DNA from: Paenibacillus helianthi
GTDB lineage: Bacteria; Bacillota; Bacilli; Paenibacillales; Paenibacillaceae
Direction of reading: 5' to 3'
Length of the DNA: 64,000 nucleotides
Assembly (NCBI RefSeq): GCF_001909055.1
Contig: NZ_LVWI01000070.1
Span: 62,001-126,000, forward strand
The notes beneath the pieces were generated by a model. The model saw only the letters and a program-made list of their open reading frames with translations, made no database searches and was not told the DNA's origin. Numbering within the stretch: the first letter of the stretch is position 1; each line of letters begins with the position of its first letter. This document shows positions 8,298 to 17,245 of this stretch, in pieces. The translations under genes were made by a program, and so were the position numbers.

Positions 8298-9286
8298 GTG
8301 AGAGCCTGCTGGAGGTCAAGAACCTCAAAAAGTATTATCCAATCAACAAAGGCTTCTTCAATAAGACTGAGGTGTATGTGAAGGCTGTAGATGATATTTC
8401 CTTCGCTGTCAAACCAGGGGAGACCTTTGGCCTTGTCGGGGAAAGCGGCTGCGGCAAATCAACAACCGGACGTTCATTGCTTCGTCTGATTGAGCCCACG
8501 GCGGGAGAAATCTGGTTTGAAGGCCAGGATATTACGAAGCTGTCTATGGAAGAGATGCGGAAGCGCCGGAGGGAAATGCAGATTGTTTTCCAGGACCCGT
8601 TCTCTTCACTGGACCCGCGTAATACCGTGCAGCGCATCCTCGAGGAACCGATGATTGTGCATGGCGTAGGCAATGCGAAGGAACGGCGGGCTTCAGTGGA
8701 GCGGCTGGCAGATGTTGTCGGTCTGGCCAAGGCTCACCTTCAGCGGTATCCGCATCAGTTCTCCGGCGGCCAGCGCCAGCGGATCGGGATTGCCAGAGCG
8801 CTTGCACTGCAGCCGAAGCTGATTATTGCTGATGAGCCCGTATCTGCCCTGGATGTGTCTATCCAGTCCCAGGTCATTAATCTAATGCAGGATTTGCAGA
8901 AGGAATTCGGACTAACCTACATATTTATAGCCCATGACCTCAGTGTGGTGAAGCATATTTGCGATCGTGTCGCCGTAATGTACCTGGGACGGATTGTGGA
9001 AATCACCGACAAGAATAAGCTATATGACCAGCCGGAGCATCCTTATACTCAGGCGCTGCTGTCTGCAGTGCCTGAACCTGATCCGGATATCCGTAAGGAA
9101 CGGATTATTCTGCAGGGGGAAGTGCCTAGCCCGGCAAATGCGCCGGTAGGCTGTGCTTTTAATACCCGTTGCCCGCGGGTGATGGATATTTGCCGTAACG
9201 TAAGGCCCCCGCTGCTGGAGACGGGGGCCGGGCACTTGACCGCATGTAATTTGTATTCCACAGGGGCCAAGGCTCATTTAGCCTAG
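8294..9286 (+). CDS. dppF: Dipeptide/oligopeptide ABC transporter ATP-binding protein (DppF/OppF type)
   Basis: This 330-residue ATPase carries Walker A GESGCGKS (residues 49-56), the signature FSGGQRQRIGIARAL, and Walker B LIIADEPVSALD. The oligo_HPY C-terminus has CAFNTRCPRVMDIC. The N-terminal LKKYYPINKGFF is typical of OppF/DppF. It pairs with the preceding ATPase to form the asymmetric ATPase dimer. It starts four bases inside the preceding gene. About 120 bases separate it from the binding-protein gene, enough for a separate ribosome site but with no clear terminator. Confidence 0.92.
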   Translation: MSESLLEVKNLKKYYPINKGFFNKTEVYVKAVDDISFAVKPGETFGLVGESGCGKSTTGRSLLRLIEPTAGEIWFEGQDITKLSMEEMRKRRREMQIVFQDPFSSLDPRNTVQRILEEPMIVHGVGNAKERRASVERLADVVGLAKAHLQRYPHQFSGGQRQRIGIARALALQPKLIIADEPVSALDVSIQSQVINLMQDLQKEFGLTYIFIAHDLSVVKHICDRVAVMYLGRIVEITDKNKLYDQPEHPYTQALLSAVPEPDPDIRKERIILQGEVPSPANAPVGCAFNTRCPRVMDICRNVRPPLLETGAGHLTACNLYSTGAKAHLA

Positions 9287-9405
9287 AGTGTACAGCAGGA
9301 AGACTATTCCTTAATCAATCATTAGCCCTGGTTTATGGCTGCACTTTGACGCAGCTCCATATAAACGTTTTAACATTTTAAATGGAAGAAGGGAGCTTTT
9401 TAGAG

Positions 9406-11073
9406 ATGAAGAAATGGAGTAGTCTTGCACTGGCAGTAACGCTGGGGACGGTTTTGACGTTAAGCGGCTGCGGAGGTAACAACAACAATTCTGCAGCAGA
9501 AGCAACTGCCGGCTCGAATGCGGCGGCGACCACCACACCGGAGAACTCTCCTGAATCGGCAGCAACGCAGGATACATTGATTGTGGGACGCGGCGGCGAC
9601 TCTGCCTCGCTGGACCCGGCTATTGTGACCGACGGAGAATCTCTGAAGATTGCCCATCAGGTATTCGACTCTCTATTGGAGTATAAACCGGGAACTTCTG
9701 AAGTGCAGCCTTCGCTTGCTGACAGCTGGGAGGTTTCTGCAGACGGTCTGACTTACACTTTCAAGCTGCATCCGGGTGTGAAGTTCCACGACGGAACGGA
9801 TTTTGACGCAGAGGCGGTAGTATTCAATTTCACCCGCTGGAGCGATCCGGCAAGTGAATTCAAATTCGAAGGCGATTCTTTTGATTATTATGATTCCATG
9901 TTCGGTCCTGAAGGCAGCCGCGTGATCAAGGGAGTTAAGGCTGTGAATGCGACGACTGTACAATTTACACTGAACCAGCCACAAGCGCCATTCCTGCAAA
10001 ACATTGCGATGACTTCCTTCGGGATTGCCAGCCCTACAGCTATTAAAGAGAAGAAAGAAAACTTCAAAAATGAGCCTGTAGGCACCGGGCCTTTTGTCTT
10101 CACTGAATGGAAGCACAATGAATTCATCACGCTGGACAAGAATCCCAACTACTGGAAAGAAGGACTTCCTAAGCTGAACAAAGTCATCGTTCGTTCTATT
10201 CCGGACAATTCGGCACGCTTCAATGCCTTGCAAAACGGCGAGATTGACCTGATGGAGGATTTGAGTCCGGATGATCTGTCTACGCTTGAAGGCAATACTG
10301 AACTGCAGAAGATTCAGCGTCCGCCGTTCAATGTCGCTTACCTCGGCTTCAACTTCAAGAAGAAACCTTTTGATAATGTAAAAGTGAGACAAGCGCTGAA
10401 CTATGCTGTAAATAAACAGGCGATTATCGATGCCTTCTTCTCGGGCCAGGCTACTGTCGCAGTGAACCCTATGCCTCCATCACTGTGGGGCTACAATGAT
10501 GCTGTGAAGGATTATGAATATGATCTGGATAAAGCCAAGGCGCTCCTGGCTGAAGCCGGATACCCTAATGGTCTGCCGGATACTGTAACGCTGTATGCAA
10601 TGCCTGTATCCCGTCCTTACATGCCTGACGGCAAAAAGGTTGCAGAAGCCATTCAAGCGGATTGGGAAAAAATCGGCGTCAAAACCGTCATTGAATCCCC
10701 GGAATGGGCGACTTATCTTGATGATACCAAAGCCGGAGAAAAAGATGATATCTACATGCTCGGCTGGACAGGCGATAACGGGGACCCGGATAATTTCCTG
10801 TACACACTCCTTGATAAGGATGCGATTCCAGGCAACAACCGCACCTTCTATGTAAATGAAAAGCTGCATACCCTCCTGATCAATGCCCAGAAAGAAACGG
10901 ATCAGACCAAACGTTCCGATCTGTATAAGCAAGCTCAGGAAATCATCAAAGCGGATGCGCCTTGGATTCCACTGGTGCACACCACACCGCTGCTGGCTGC
11001 CAAGGCCAATCTGAAAGGTTATGTTCCAGGTCCGACAGGTACGGAATATTACAGCGAAATATATTTCGAATAG
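9406..11073 (+). CDS. Peptide/nickel ABC transporter substrate-binding lipoprotein (SBP_bac_5)
   Basis: The mature 555-residue precursor begins MKKW with a lipoprotein signal ending TLSGC, so C22 is the lipidated cysteine. A Ser/Ala/Thr-rich linker follows to about residue 55. The rest is the family 5 solute-binding fold, with the hallmark YTFKLHPGVKFHDGTDFDAEAVVFN, then GTGPF, and the late KQAQEIIKADAPWIPL. I chose the ATG at 9406, after GAAGAAGGGAGC, over an in-frame ATG at 9382, because only the shorter form places the lipobox correctly. It captures the substrate outside the membrane for the permeases at 11154 and 12170. The substrate is most likely a dipeptide or oligopeptide; haem or nickel chelates are possible in this family. 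Confidence 0.92.
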   Translation: MKKWSSLALAVTLGTVLTLSGCGGNNNNSAAEATAGSNAAATTTPENSPESAATQDTLIVGRGGDSASLDPAIVTDGESLKIAHQVFDSLLEYKPGTSEVQPSLADSWEVSADGLTYTFKLHPGVKFHDGTDFDAEAVVFNFTRWSDPASEFKFEGDSFDYYDSMFGPEGSRVIKGVKAVNATTVQFTLNQPQAPFLQNIAMTSFGIASPTAIKEKKENFKNEPVGTGPFVFTEWKHNEFITLDKNPNYWKEGLPKLNKVIVRSIPDNSARFNALQNGEIDLMEDLSPDDLSTLEGNTELQKIQRPPFNVAYLGFNFKKKPFDNVKVRQALNYAVNKQAIIDAFFSGQATVAVNPMPPSLWGYNDAVKDYEYDLDKAKALLAEAGYPNGLPDTVTLYAMPVSRPYMPDGKKVAEAIQADWEKIGVKTVIESPEWATYLDDTKAGEKDDIYMLGWTGDNGDPDNFLYTLLDKDAIPGNNRTFYVNEKLHTLLINAQKETDQTKRSDLYKQAQEIIKADAPWIPLVHTTPLLAAKANLKGYVPGPTGTEYYSEIYFE

Positions 11074-11092
11074 TATGCTCCATAAGTATTTC

Positions 11093-11119
11093 CTTGCCGC
11101 CGCTGCCTGCGGCGGCAAG
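11093..11119 (+). other. Stable intercistronic hairpin between binding-protein and permease genes
   Basis: CTTGCCGCCGC and GCGGCGGCAAG form a perfect 11-bp GC-rich stem with a 5-base loop, 20 bases after the stop codon. There is no T run after it. It is probably an mRNA-stabilising or partial-attenuation hairpin that keeps the binding protein more abundant than the permeases. Confidence 0.7.
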
Positions 11120-11153
11120 TTATGCTTAAGGAACTCTGGAAGGTGAGCCGAAT

Positions 11154-12158
11154 TTGAACTCCTACCTATTAAAACGCATTATGGTTCTAATCCCTGTGTT
11201 GATCGGGATGACAATTATCGTTTTTTCCATTATTCATGCAATACCGGGTGATCCGGCAGAAACTATCCTTGGTCAAAAGGCTACGGAACAGTCGAAGCAG
11301 GCGCTTCGGGAGCAGCTCGGTCTGGATAAACCATGGCTGCAGCAGTACTTCAACTATATGGGTGATTTGCTGCAAGGTGATCTGGGAACCTCCATACGGA
11401 CCAAGACACCGATTGCCAAAGAAATTATGCCTTATCTCGCGGCTACACTGGAGCTTACGGCTGCCAGTATGCTGTTCGCTACAATTGTAGGTGTCAATGC
11501 GGGGATTCTGAGCGCTTGGCGGCAAAATTCATGGTTTGACTATACCGCAATGGTTATTGCACTCATTGGCGTATCCATGCCGATCTTCTGGCTTGGGCTG
11601 ATGGAGCAACTGTTATTCGCGCTGAAGCTGCATTGGCTTCCCTCCATCGGGAGGATGGACCAGCGCAATCCGGTGGAGAGCATCACCAATCTCTACGTAA
11701 TTGATACCATCATTGCCGGACAGTGGGGACAGCTGTGGACGGTTATTAAGCACCTAATCCTGCCAAGCATCGCGCTGGGCACGATCCCGATGGCAATTAT
11801 CGCCCGGATGACCCGTTCCAGCATGCTGGAGGTTATGAATTCAGACTACATTCGTACGGCAAAAGCCAAAGGCATGTCGCAATTCCTGGTCGTGTATAAG
11901 CATGCGCTCAAGAATGCACTGATACCTGTGCTGACGGTAATAGGTTTGCAGACCGGCGCTCTTCTCGGCGGCGCGGTGCTGACGGAGACAATCTTTGCTT
12001 GGCCGGGCGTGGGGAGATATATATTCGAGGCGATCAGTTCCCGTGACTATCCGGTGATTCAAACGGGGATCCTGATCATTGCCTTTATTTTTGTTTTGAT
12101 CAATCTGCTTGTGGATCTGCTCTACGCTGCTATCGATCCGCGCATCAATTACAAGTGA
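11154..12158 (+). CDS. dppB: Peptide ABC transporter permease (DppB type)
   Basis: This 334-residue permease has the characteristic N-terminus LLKRIMVLIPVLIGMTIIVFSIIH followed by PGDPAE, and six membrane segments. The EAA loop that contacts the ATPase is MNSDYIRTAKAKGMSQFLVVYKHALKNALIPVL. The C-terminus DLLYAAIDPRINYK is diagnostic for DppB. It starts with TTG at 11154, preceded by GGAAGGTGAG. It forms the channel with the DppC-type protein downstream. Confidence 0.92.
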   Translation: MNSYLLKRIMVLIPVLIGMTIIVFSIIHAIPGDPAETILGQKATEQSKQALREQLGLDKPWLQQYFNYMGDLLQGDLGTSIRTKTPIAKEIMPYLAATLELTAASMLFATIVGVNAGILSAWRQNSWFDYTAMVIALIGVSMPIFWLGLMEQLLFALKLHWLPSIGRMDQRNPVESITNLYVIDTIIAGQWGQLWTVIKHLILPSIALGTIPMAIIARMTRSSMLEVMNSDYIRTAKAKGMSQFLVVYKHALKNALIPVLTVIGLQTGALLGGAVLTETIFAWPGVGRYIFEAISSRDYPVIQTGILIIAFIFVLINLLVDLLYAAIDPRINYK

Positions 12159-12169
12159 GGGATGGACCT

Positions 12170-13066
12170 ATGGGACAGGCATCAATTCATGCAACGCCTC
12201 CGGCTGCTGTACCTGGCGACAAGGTATCCGGACCTTGGCGTGATGCGTGGAACGCTTTCCGCAAGAACAAGACAGCTATGCTCGGGTTAGGCATTATCGT
12301 GTTTTTTGTGCTGATTGCATTGTTGGCACCACTCATCGCGCCGTATGGCTTCAAAGATCAGGAGCTGGTTAACCGGCTAAAAGCACCGTCTGGTGACCAT
12401 TGGTTCGGCACGGACGATCTGGGGAGAGATATGTTCACCCGCATTATTTATGGGGCGCGTATCTCGCTGTGGGTTGGTTTCTTCTCAGTCATCGGATCTA
12501 TTATTGCGGGGACCTTTCTGGGCGTGCTGGCCGGCTTCTACGGGAAATGGATTGATATGCTGATCTCGCGTCTGTTCGATATCCTGCTTGCCTTTCCGAG
12601 TATTCTGCTCGCTATTGCTATTGTGGCTATTCTTGGACCTTCCTTGCAGAACGCGCTGTACGCTATCGCAATCGTAAATATCCCTTCCTACGGCCGGCTT
12701 GTGCGGGCTAAGGTTCTCTCGCTGAAGTCGGAAGAGTACATTACAGCGGCAAGAGCGATCGGGATGACCAACACCCGTATTCTGCTTACCCACATCCTCC
12801 CTAACAGTCTGACGCCAATTATTGTGCAGGGTACACTCGGCATCGCTACTGCAATCATCGAAGCGGCCGCCCTTGGCTTCCTTGGCCTTGGCGCCCAGCC
12901 GCCAGATCCTGAATGGGGTAAAATGCTCTCTGACTCGCGTCAATTCATCCAGAAGGCTCCCTGGACGGTGGTGTTTCCTGGTCTGTCCATCATGCTGACT
13001 GTGCTGGGCTTCAATCTCATGGGGGATGGCCTGCGGGATGTGCTTGATCCACGGATGAAGAATTAG
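12170..13066 (+). CDS. dppC: Peptide ABC transporter permease (DppC type)
   Basis: This 298-residue permease shows the DppC signature: an N-terminal cytoplasmic arm, WNAFRKNKTAMLGL, the LAPLIAPYGF segment, and HWFGTDDLGRDMFTR. The EAA loop is EEYITAARAIGMTNTRILLTHILPN, and the C-terminus is MGDGLRDVLDPRMKN. I prefer the ATG at 12170, after GAGGGATGG, to a GTG at 12155 that overlaps the preceding stop codon. It completes the transporter. A strong terminator at 13091 closes the operon. Confidence 0.92.
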   Translation: MGQASIHATPPAAVPGDKVSGPWRDAWNAFRKNKTAMLGLGIIVFFVLIALLAPLIAPYGFKDQELVNRLKAPSGDHWFGTDDLGRDMFTRIIYGARISLWVGFFSVIGSIIAGTFLGVLAGFYGKWIDMLISRLFDILLAFPSILLAIAIVAILGPSLQNALYAIAIVNIPSYGRLVRAKVLSLKSEEYITAARAIGMTNTRILLTHILPNSLTPIIVQGTLGIATAIIEAAALGFLGLGAQPPDPEWGKMLSDSRQFIQKAPWTVVFPGLSIMLTVLGFNLMGDGLRDVLDPRMKN

Positions 13067-13090
13067 TGAATTAGTGCTCTTCCATGTGGT

Positions 13091-13127
13091 CCTTTAGGCG
13101 TTCGTTACGCCTAAAGGTCTTTTTTTG
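13091..13127 (+). terminator. Rho-independent terminator of the peptide transporter operon
   Basis: CCTTTAGGCG and CGCCTAAAGG form a perfect 10-bp stem with a 7-base loop, followed by TCTTTTTTT. Confidence 0.9.
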
Positions 13128-13220
13128 TGTTAGTTAAGAAACGCCAATTCCAAACAGCCTAACTACACATATCTAAATATATACAAACATAATCAAACGT
13201 ATAGATAAACCAAAAAGGAT

Positions 13221-13235
13221 ATGCTAAAATAGCAT
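13221..13235. promoter_or_regulatory. Palindrome in the modA promoter (candidate operator)
   Basis: ATGCTA-AAA-TAGCAT is a perfect inverted repeat that contains a plausible -10 hexamer (TAAAAT) 42-47 bases before the modA ATG. Its core GCTAAAATAGC differs by one base from a palindrome upstream of the putative molybdate regulator gene at 16204. Operator function is inferred. Confidence 0.4.
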
Positions 13236-13271
13236 CTAAATATACAAGATACATACATGGGAGGAATGGAA

Positions 13272-14051
13272 ATGTTCAAGAAACTTGGAGTAGTTGTAAT
13301 GGCTGTGCTGCTGGCAGTGGCTTTGTCGGCGGTACCTGAGAAGCAGGTTGAGGCGGCGAAAAAAACGGAAATTATTATCTCTGCCGCAGCGAGCCTGCAG
13401 GACAGTCTCGACAAGATTGCTGTACTCTATGAGAAACAGCATCCTGATATTGATCTTGTGTTCAACTACGGTGCTTCCGGTACGCTGCAGAAACAGATAG
13501 AGCAAGGCGCTCCGGCCGATCTGTTCTTCTCAGCAGGGGATAAGCAGATGAAAGCTCTCGTCGATGGCGGACTGGTTTCTGACAATACGGAGCTTTTGAA
13601 GAATCAGCTGGTGCTGGTTGTGCCTTCCGATTCCAAGACTTCCATTTCAACGATTACTCAACTTACGGATAAAAGCTTCAAAAAAGTGGCTGTAGGACAA
13701 CCTGAATCGGTTCCGGCGGGACAATATGCGCAGCAGTCATTGACAGCCAAGAACGTATGGGATACGCTGCAAAGCAAGCTGGTATTTGCCAAGGATGTGC
13801 GCCAGGTGCTCTCTTATGTGGAAACGGGAAATGCTGATGCCGGATTTGTCTACAAGACGGATGCTCTTACTTCGAACAAAGTGAAGATCGCTCTTACCGT
13901 AGGCGCCCATGTGCACAAGGCGATTAATTATCCGGTAGGCCTTGTGAAGGAATCGAAGCATCAGGCGGAGGCCAAAGCCTTTTACAGCTATGTTCAGACC
14001 AAGTCGGCAAACGATGTCTTCACCAGCTACGGGTTTAAGCTTGCTAATTAA
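13272..14051 (+). CDS. modA: Molybdate ABC transporter substrate-binding protein
   Basis: This is a 259-residue exported protein. The signal peptide is MFKKLGVVVMAVLLAVALSA with probable cleavage after VEA; there is no lipobox, which is less common in Gram-positives, where binding proteins are usually lipoproteins. The ModA oxyanion-binding landmarks are present: AAASLQDSLDKIA, FNYGASGTLQKQIEQGAPADLFFSA, and the late ADAGFVYKTDA. It binds molybdate or tungstate and delivers it to ModB. GGGAGG lies 7 bases before the ATG at 13272, making it preferable to ATGs at 13257 and 13266. The next gene is modB, 53 bases downstream. Confidence 0.92.
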   Translation: MFKKLGVVVMAVLLAVALSAVPEKQVEAAKKTEIIISAAASLQDSLDKIAVLYEKQHPDIDLVFNYGASGTLQKQIEQGAPADLFFSAGDKQMKALVDGGLVSDNTELLKNQLVLVVPSDSKTSISTITQLTDKSFKKVAVGQPESVPAGQYAQQSLTAKNVWDTLQSKLVFAKDVRQVLSYVETGNADAGFVYKTDALTSNKVKIALTVGAHVHKAINYPVGLVKESKHQAEAKAFYSYVQTKSANDVFTSYGFKLAN

Positions 14052-14104
14052 CCTAAGGGAATCTAAAGTTTAACTTATTTAACATATACACGGGGTGAAG
14101 AGCG

Positions 14105-14767
14105 ATGGAGATCAATTGGACTGATTTTTTCGCCCCGGTCTGGCTTTCGATTAAGATCTCAGTCATAACCAGTATCATTGTGTTCCTGCTGGCGACACTG
14201 GCAGCCAAGATGATGGCGGGACGGAGGTTTCCTGGCTACAGTCTGCTTGAAACGGTGCTGCTGCTTCCGCTGGTGCTGCCGCCTACCGTGGTCGGGTTCG
14301 TATTGCTGGTGATTTTGGGCCGGAGGAGCTGGATCGGGAAGCTGTACGAGCAGTTTACGGAGCACACGATTCTATTCACTTGGGGCGCGGCGGTTATTGC
14401 TGCGGTTGTCGTTGCTTTTCCCCTCGTATACCGTACAGTGAAGGCGGGCTTTGAAGGGGTGGAAAAGGATCTGGAGGACGCTGCACGTGCGCAGGGAGCC
14501 AGCGAGCTTCAGGTGCTTACATATGTGACGCTTCCGCTCGCCGGCCGCTCGCTGGCAGCCGGATATGTACTTGGCTTTGCCCGCGGGCTTGGTGAGTTCG
14601 GAGCGACCATTATGGTGGCTGGCAATATTCCCGGCCGGACGCAGACTGTGCCTACTGCCATTTACGTGGCTGTCGATGGCGGGAATATGGCGCTGGCCTG
14701 GATGTGGGTATGCTCGATTATTGTCATTTCCGCGCTCATGCTGATGTTCGTTAACCGCCGTTCCTGA
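14105..14767 (+). CDS. modB: Molybdate ABC transporter permease
   Basis: This 220-residue permease has about five membrane segments, and LLLPLVLPPTVVGFVLLV is typical of ModB. The EAA loop (DLEDAARAQGASELQVLTYVTLP, then GFARGLGEFGATIMVAGNIPG) is close to consensus. GGGGTGAAG precedes the ATG. No modC ATPase gene follows; the downstream DNA holds only gene remnants. The same absence, as far as I recall, is seen at B. subtilis yvgL-yvgM, so the ATPase may be encoded elsewhere or shared. Confidence 0.92.
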   Translation: MEINWTDFFAPVWLSIKISVITSIIVFLLATLAAKMMAGRRFPGYSLLETVLLLPLVLPPTVVGFVLLVILGRRSWIGKLYEQFTEHTILFTWGAAVIAAVVVAFPLVYRTVKAGFEGVEKDLEDAARAQGASELQVLTYVTLPLAGRSLAAGYVLGFARGLGEFGATIMVAGNIPGRTQTVPTAIYVAVDGGNMALAWMWVCSIIVISALMLMFVNRRS

Positions 14768-14854
14768 CAGAGTGAAGGTAGTATGGGTTATCCATGATAG
14801 CATACAGAGCAGATCTTTGGGCAGAGCAGTGCCTACAGACCTGCTTTTTGCTGT

Positions 14855-15141
14855 GTTATTGTTGATAAGCAGCTCATCGAAGGATACCGGGCGGACAGGC
14901 GGGAAATGCTCGGACCTTTAGTGGAAAGATACAAGGATGACTTGTACCAGTTCTGCCGCCACCATACCCTGTAACTGTATGATCTGACCATAAGCTGTTC
15001 AAAGAGCTGGAGACGAATAAGGAGGGGGAGGAAGAGCTGCAGATACAACAAACCGGCACCTACAAGCTGGAGATCGTAGGAACCGGAACGAAAGGGAGCT
15101 ATAAGTTCAGCTACAAAAAGGAAAATAAGGATTCTGAGTAA
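14855..15141 (+). pseudogene. Decayed gene remnants: ECF-sigma-like N-terminus and a secreted-protein-like C-terminus
   Basis: This lies in the 395-base gap between modB and the regulator gene. Frame 14861-14974 reads DKQLIEGYRADRREM then LGPLVERYKDDLYQFC and stops at RHHTL. That is the usual opening of an ECF sigma factor region 2. After a break, frame 14998-15141 reads LFKELETNKEGEEELQ... TGTYKLEIVGTGTKGSYKF and ends at a stop codon, like the tail of a small exported protein. Neither has an intact gene around it. The simplest reading is a deletion that fused two neighbouring genes and then decayed. The ECF match rests on about 30 residues. Confidence 0.4.
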
Positions 15142-15162
15142 GCTGGCGGCGATAGAAGTGTA

Positions 15163-16158
15163 TCAAGTTTCGTAAATAACGTTGCCGGTCTCGCTAAGGT
15201 CATAGCCATGAATGGAGCTGAGCTCGTTCTTAAAGGCGGTTGAACGTAAAATATCAATAACGGTTCCGATCAGTGCTTCGTGCTCCGGTGTCTTGAGTAT
15301 CACCAGATCGTACCGCTCCTGGATGAGCGGGATGAAATCAACACCGTCAATAATCTTGGCGGCTTTTTCTGTGCCGATGCCCACATCAGCTTCTCCCCTG
15401 GCGACTCTGCCGGCAATAGCGAAATGGCTGTTCTCCTCGTTGCCATACCCGCTGATGCTGGAGGAAGAGATGCCATGGAGGCGGAGCTGCTCGTCCAGCA
15501 GAACCCGTGCTCCTGCACCGCGTTCCCGGTTGATCAGCTTAATTCCGCCCTGCTGCAGATCGGACCAGTTATGGATGCCTTTCGGATTGCCCTTTTGCAC
15601 ATAGAAGCCTGCACTCCGGGACAGCATATGCACTACGATATAAGAAAAGCCGACCAGCAGTCTGCGGATATAAGGCAGATTGTACTCCCCTGTATCTCCG
15701 TCCAGCAGATGGGTGCTGACAATGTCGGATTCCCCGTGGTACATCGCAATCAGGCTGTCCAGACTCCCGGCATACGACCGCAGAGGACGGGCAGAAGACT
15801 CGCTGCGTTCCAGATGAGTTGCCAAGATGTCCAGTGACATATCCTGCCCGGTAATCACCACATTCACGCCGGCGGCTTTGCCGGAGTGTCCCTGCGTCTG
15901 GTTAAACTGCAGCGGCAGGACGGGCTTAGGCATGGACACCGGCGCTTCGGCCAGCCCTGGGGCTGTCGTCAGACTTCCGGAAGTACCACTGCGCGAGTTC
16001 TGTTTGTATGCCTCCAGGTCGGAAAGATCCACACGCATCTGCTTGCCGACCCGGTAGGAGGGCAACTCCCCTTTTTTGATCAGATCATAGACCTTGAGTT
16101 TGGATATCTTCAACAACCGGGCGATCTCCTCGGTTGTGTAGGATGTATTTTCGGACAT
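15163..16158 (-). CDS. Helix-turn-helix regulator with periplasmic-binding-protein-like sensor domain (YvgK type)
   Basis: This 331-residue protein has an excisionase/MerR-like HTH at residues 6-45 (YTTEEIARLLKISKLKVYDLIKKGELPSYRVGKQMRV). A Ser/Pro-rich linker leads to a PBP-like domain at about 100-325 (VVITGQDMSLDILATHLERS, GESDIVSTHLLDGDTGEYN, INRERGAGARVLLDEQL, GEADVGIGTEKAAK). This fusion is the COG1910-like regulator found next to molybdate transporters, as YvgK is in B. subtilis. It probably binds molybdate and controls modAB, which converges on it. AGGAGG precedes the ATG. A 13-base palindrome upstream shares its core with one at modA. Confidence 0.85.
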   Translation of the reverse strand: MSENTSYTTEEIARLLKISKLKVYDLIKKGELPSYRVGKQMRVDLSDLEAYKQNSRSGTSGSLTTAPGLAEAPVSMPKPVLPLQFNQTQGHSGKAAGVNVVITGQDMSLDILATHLERSESSARPLRSYAGSLDSLIAMYHGESDIVSTHLLDGDTGEYNLPYIRRLLVGFSYIVVHMLSRSAGFYVQKGNPKGIHNWSDLQQGGIKLINRERGAGARVLLDEQLRLHGISSSSISGYGNEENSHFAIAGRVARGEADVGIGTEKAAKIIDGVDFIPLIQERYDLVILKTPEHEALIGTVIDILRSTAFKNELSSIHGYDLSETGNVIYET

Positions 16159-16202
16159 GGATAAAGCCTCCTAAGGATGAACTGCGGCAGTTCTCTGAAT
16201 AC

Positions 16203-16215
16203 AGCTATAATAGCT
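16203..16215. promoter_or_regulatory. Palindrome upstream of the YvgK-like regulator (candidate autoregulatory operator)
   Basis: AGCTAT-A-ATAGCT is a perfect inverted repeat 45-57 bases upstream of the regulator start codon. The 11-base core GCTATAATAGC matches the modA core GCTAAAATAGC at 10 of 11 positions. It could also simply contain a -10 element; operator status is inferred. Confidence 0.4.
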
Positions 16216-16281
16216 CAAGACTACCTTATTTTAAGTTCCTGTGCAATTCATTCACCCGGGAGGCTGGAGACTTAGAGGAGG

Positions 16282-17070
16282 CTAAAATGCCAGATGTCTG
16301 CGTTGCTTGACCTGCTGGAAATCGGACAGTCCGATCATATCGGAAACGGTGACAAAGCGGAAGCCTTGCTTCTGCAGCTCGGGCAGAATAATTTTCAGTG
16401 CCTCCAGGGTTTGCGATTGTCCATGAACATGGTCATGCAGCAGCACGATGTCGCCGCTGTGCGCATTGCGGATCACGCGGCTGGCGATGCTGTACACACC
16501 CGGGCGCTTCCAGTCACGTGTATCCTGATGCCAAGACCAGAGCACCGGCGTAAGGCCCATGCTGTTGGAGACATCGACCAGGGTCTCGTCGTACATGCCG
16601 CCCGGCGGCCTGAACAGGCTGCTGTGCCTGCCGGCTACCTTCACAATCTCCTTCTCGGTCAGCGCAAGCTCCTCTTGAATCTGCTGCCCGGAGACCGGCT
16701 TTTTGAAATAGATATGGTTATAGGTGTGGTTGGCCAATTCATGTCCGTCTGTGATCACCCTTCGGGCGACATCGGGGTAGGCTGCGATTCGTTTGCCGAT
16801 AGCGAAGAAGGTGCATTTGGCGTTGTACTGACGAAGCACCGCCAGAATCTGATCAGTCTCGGAGGGATCGGGACCATCGTCGAAGGTCAGGGCGATTACT
16901 TTTTGGCTGGTGTGCACTTCCCAGATCATGTCGCCTCTCTGCTCGTAATAGTCACGGTTTTTGACAATGGGCTTGCCTTGTGCAGGGTTTGTCATGCCAG
17001 AGACTAGTATTATTGCTGCAAGTGCAGCGGCAGTGGTTCTCCAGACGGATTTCATTGGCTTCAGGTCCAT
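16282..17070 (-). CDS. Polysaccharide deacetylase (NodB/CE4 domain), exported
   Basis: This 262-residue protein has an N-terminal signal segment (TTAAALAAIILVSGM). All five CE4 motifs are present: LTFDDGPD with D64/D65, H115-TYN-H119 as metal ligands, RPPGGMYD, the DTRDWKRPG segment, and VLLHDHVH. It removes N-acetyl groups from peptidoglycan or another cell-surface glycan. The size and layout resemble B. subtilis spore/cortex deacetylases and PdaC-like enzymes, but the substrate is not determined. The start could be the ATG at 17070 or the in-frame ATG at 17055; neither has a strong ribosome site. It is monocistronic, downstream of the YvgK-like gene's promoter and transcribed in the same direction. 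Confidence 0.88.
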   Translation of the reverse strand: MDLKPMKSVWRTTAAALAAIILVSGMTNPAQGKPIVKNRDYYEQRGDMIWEVHTSQKVIALTFDDGPDPSETDQILAVLRQYNAKCTFFAIGKRIAAYPDVARRVITDGHELANHTYNHIYFKKPVSGQQIQEELALTEKEIVKVAGRHSSLFRPPGGMYDETLVDVSNSMGLTPVLWSWHQDTRDWKRPGVYSIASRVIRNAHSGDIVLLHDHVHGQSQTLEALKIILPELQKQGFRFVTVSDMIGLSDFQQVKQRRHLAF

Positions 17071-17245
17071 TCCACTCTGTATCCGGTACAGGTTATTTGC
17101 ATTGCTGTTCTAGGATGCGCCAGGACGGATATGAAATATTCATACCTGTCCGAGTCCCCCGATTATTTCTATTTAGGAGTGAAAGTTCCGGGTAAAATGA
17201 CTATAATGAAATACTAAATACAGAACAAGGATGGGGGCAGCGGAT

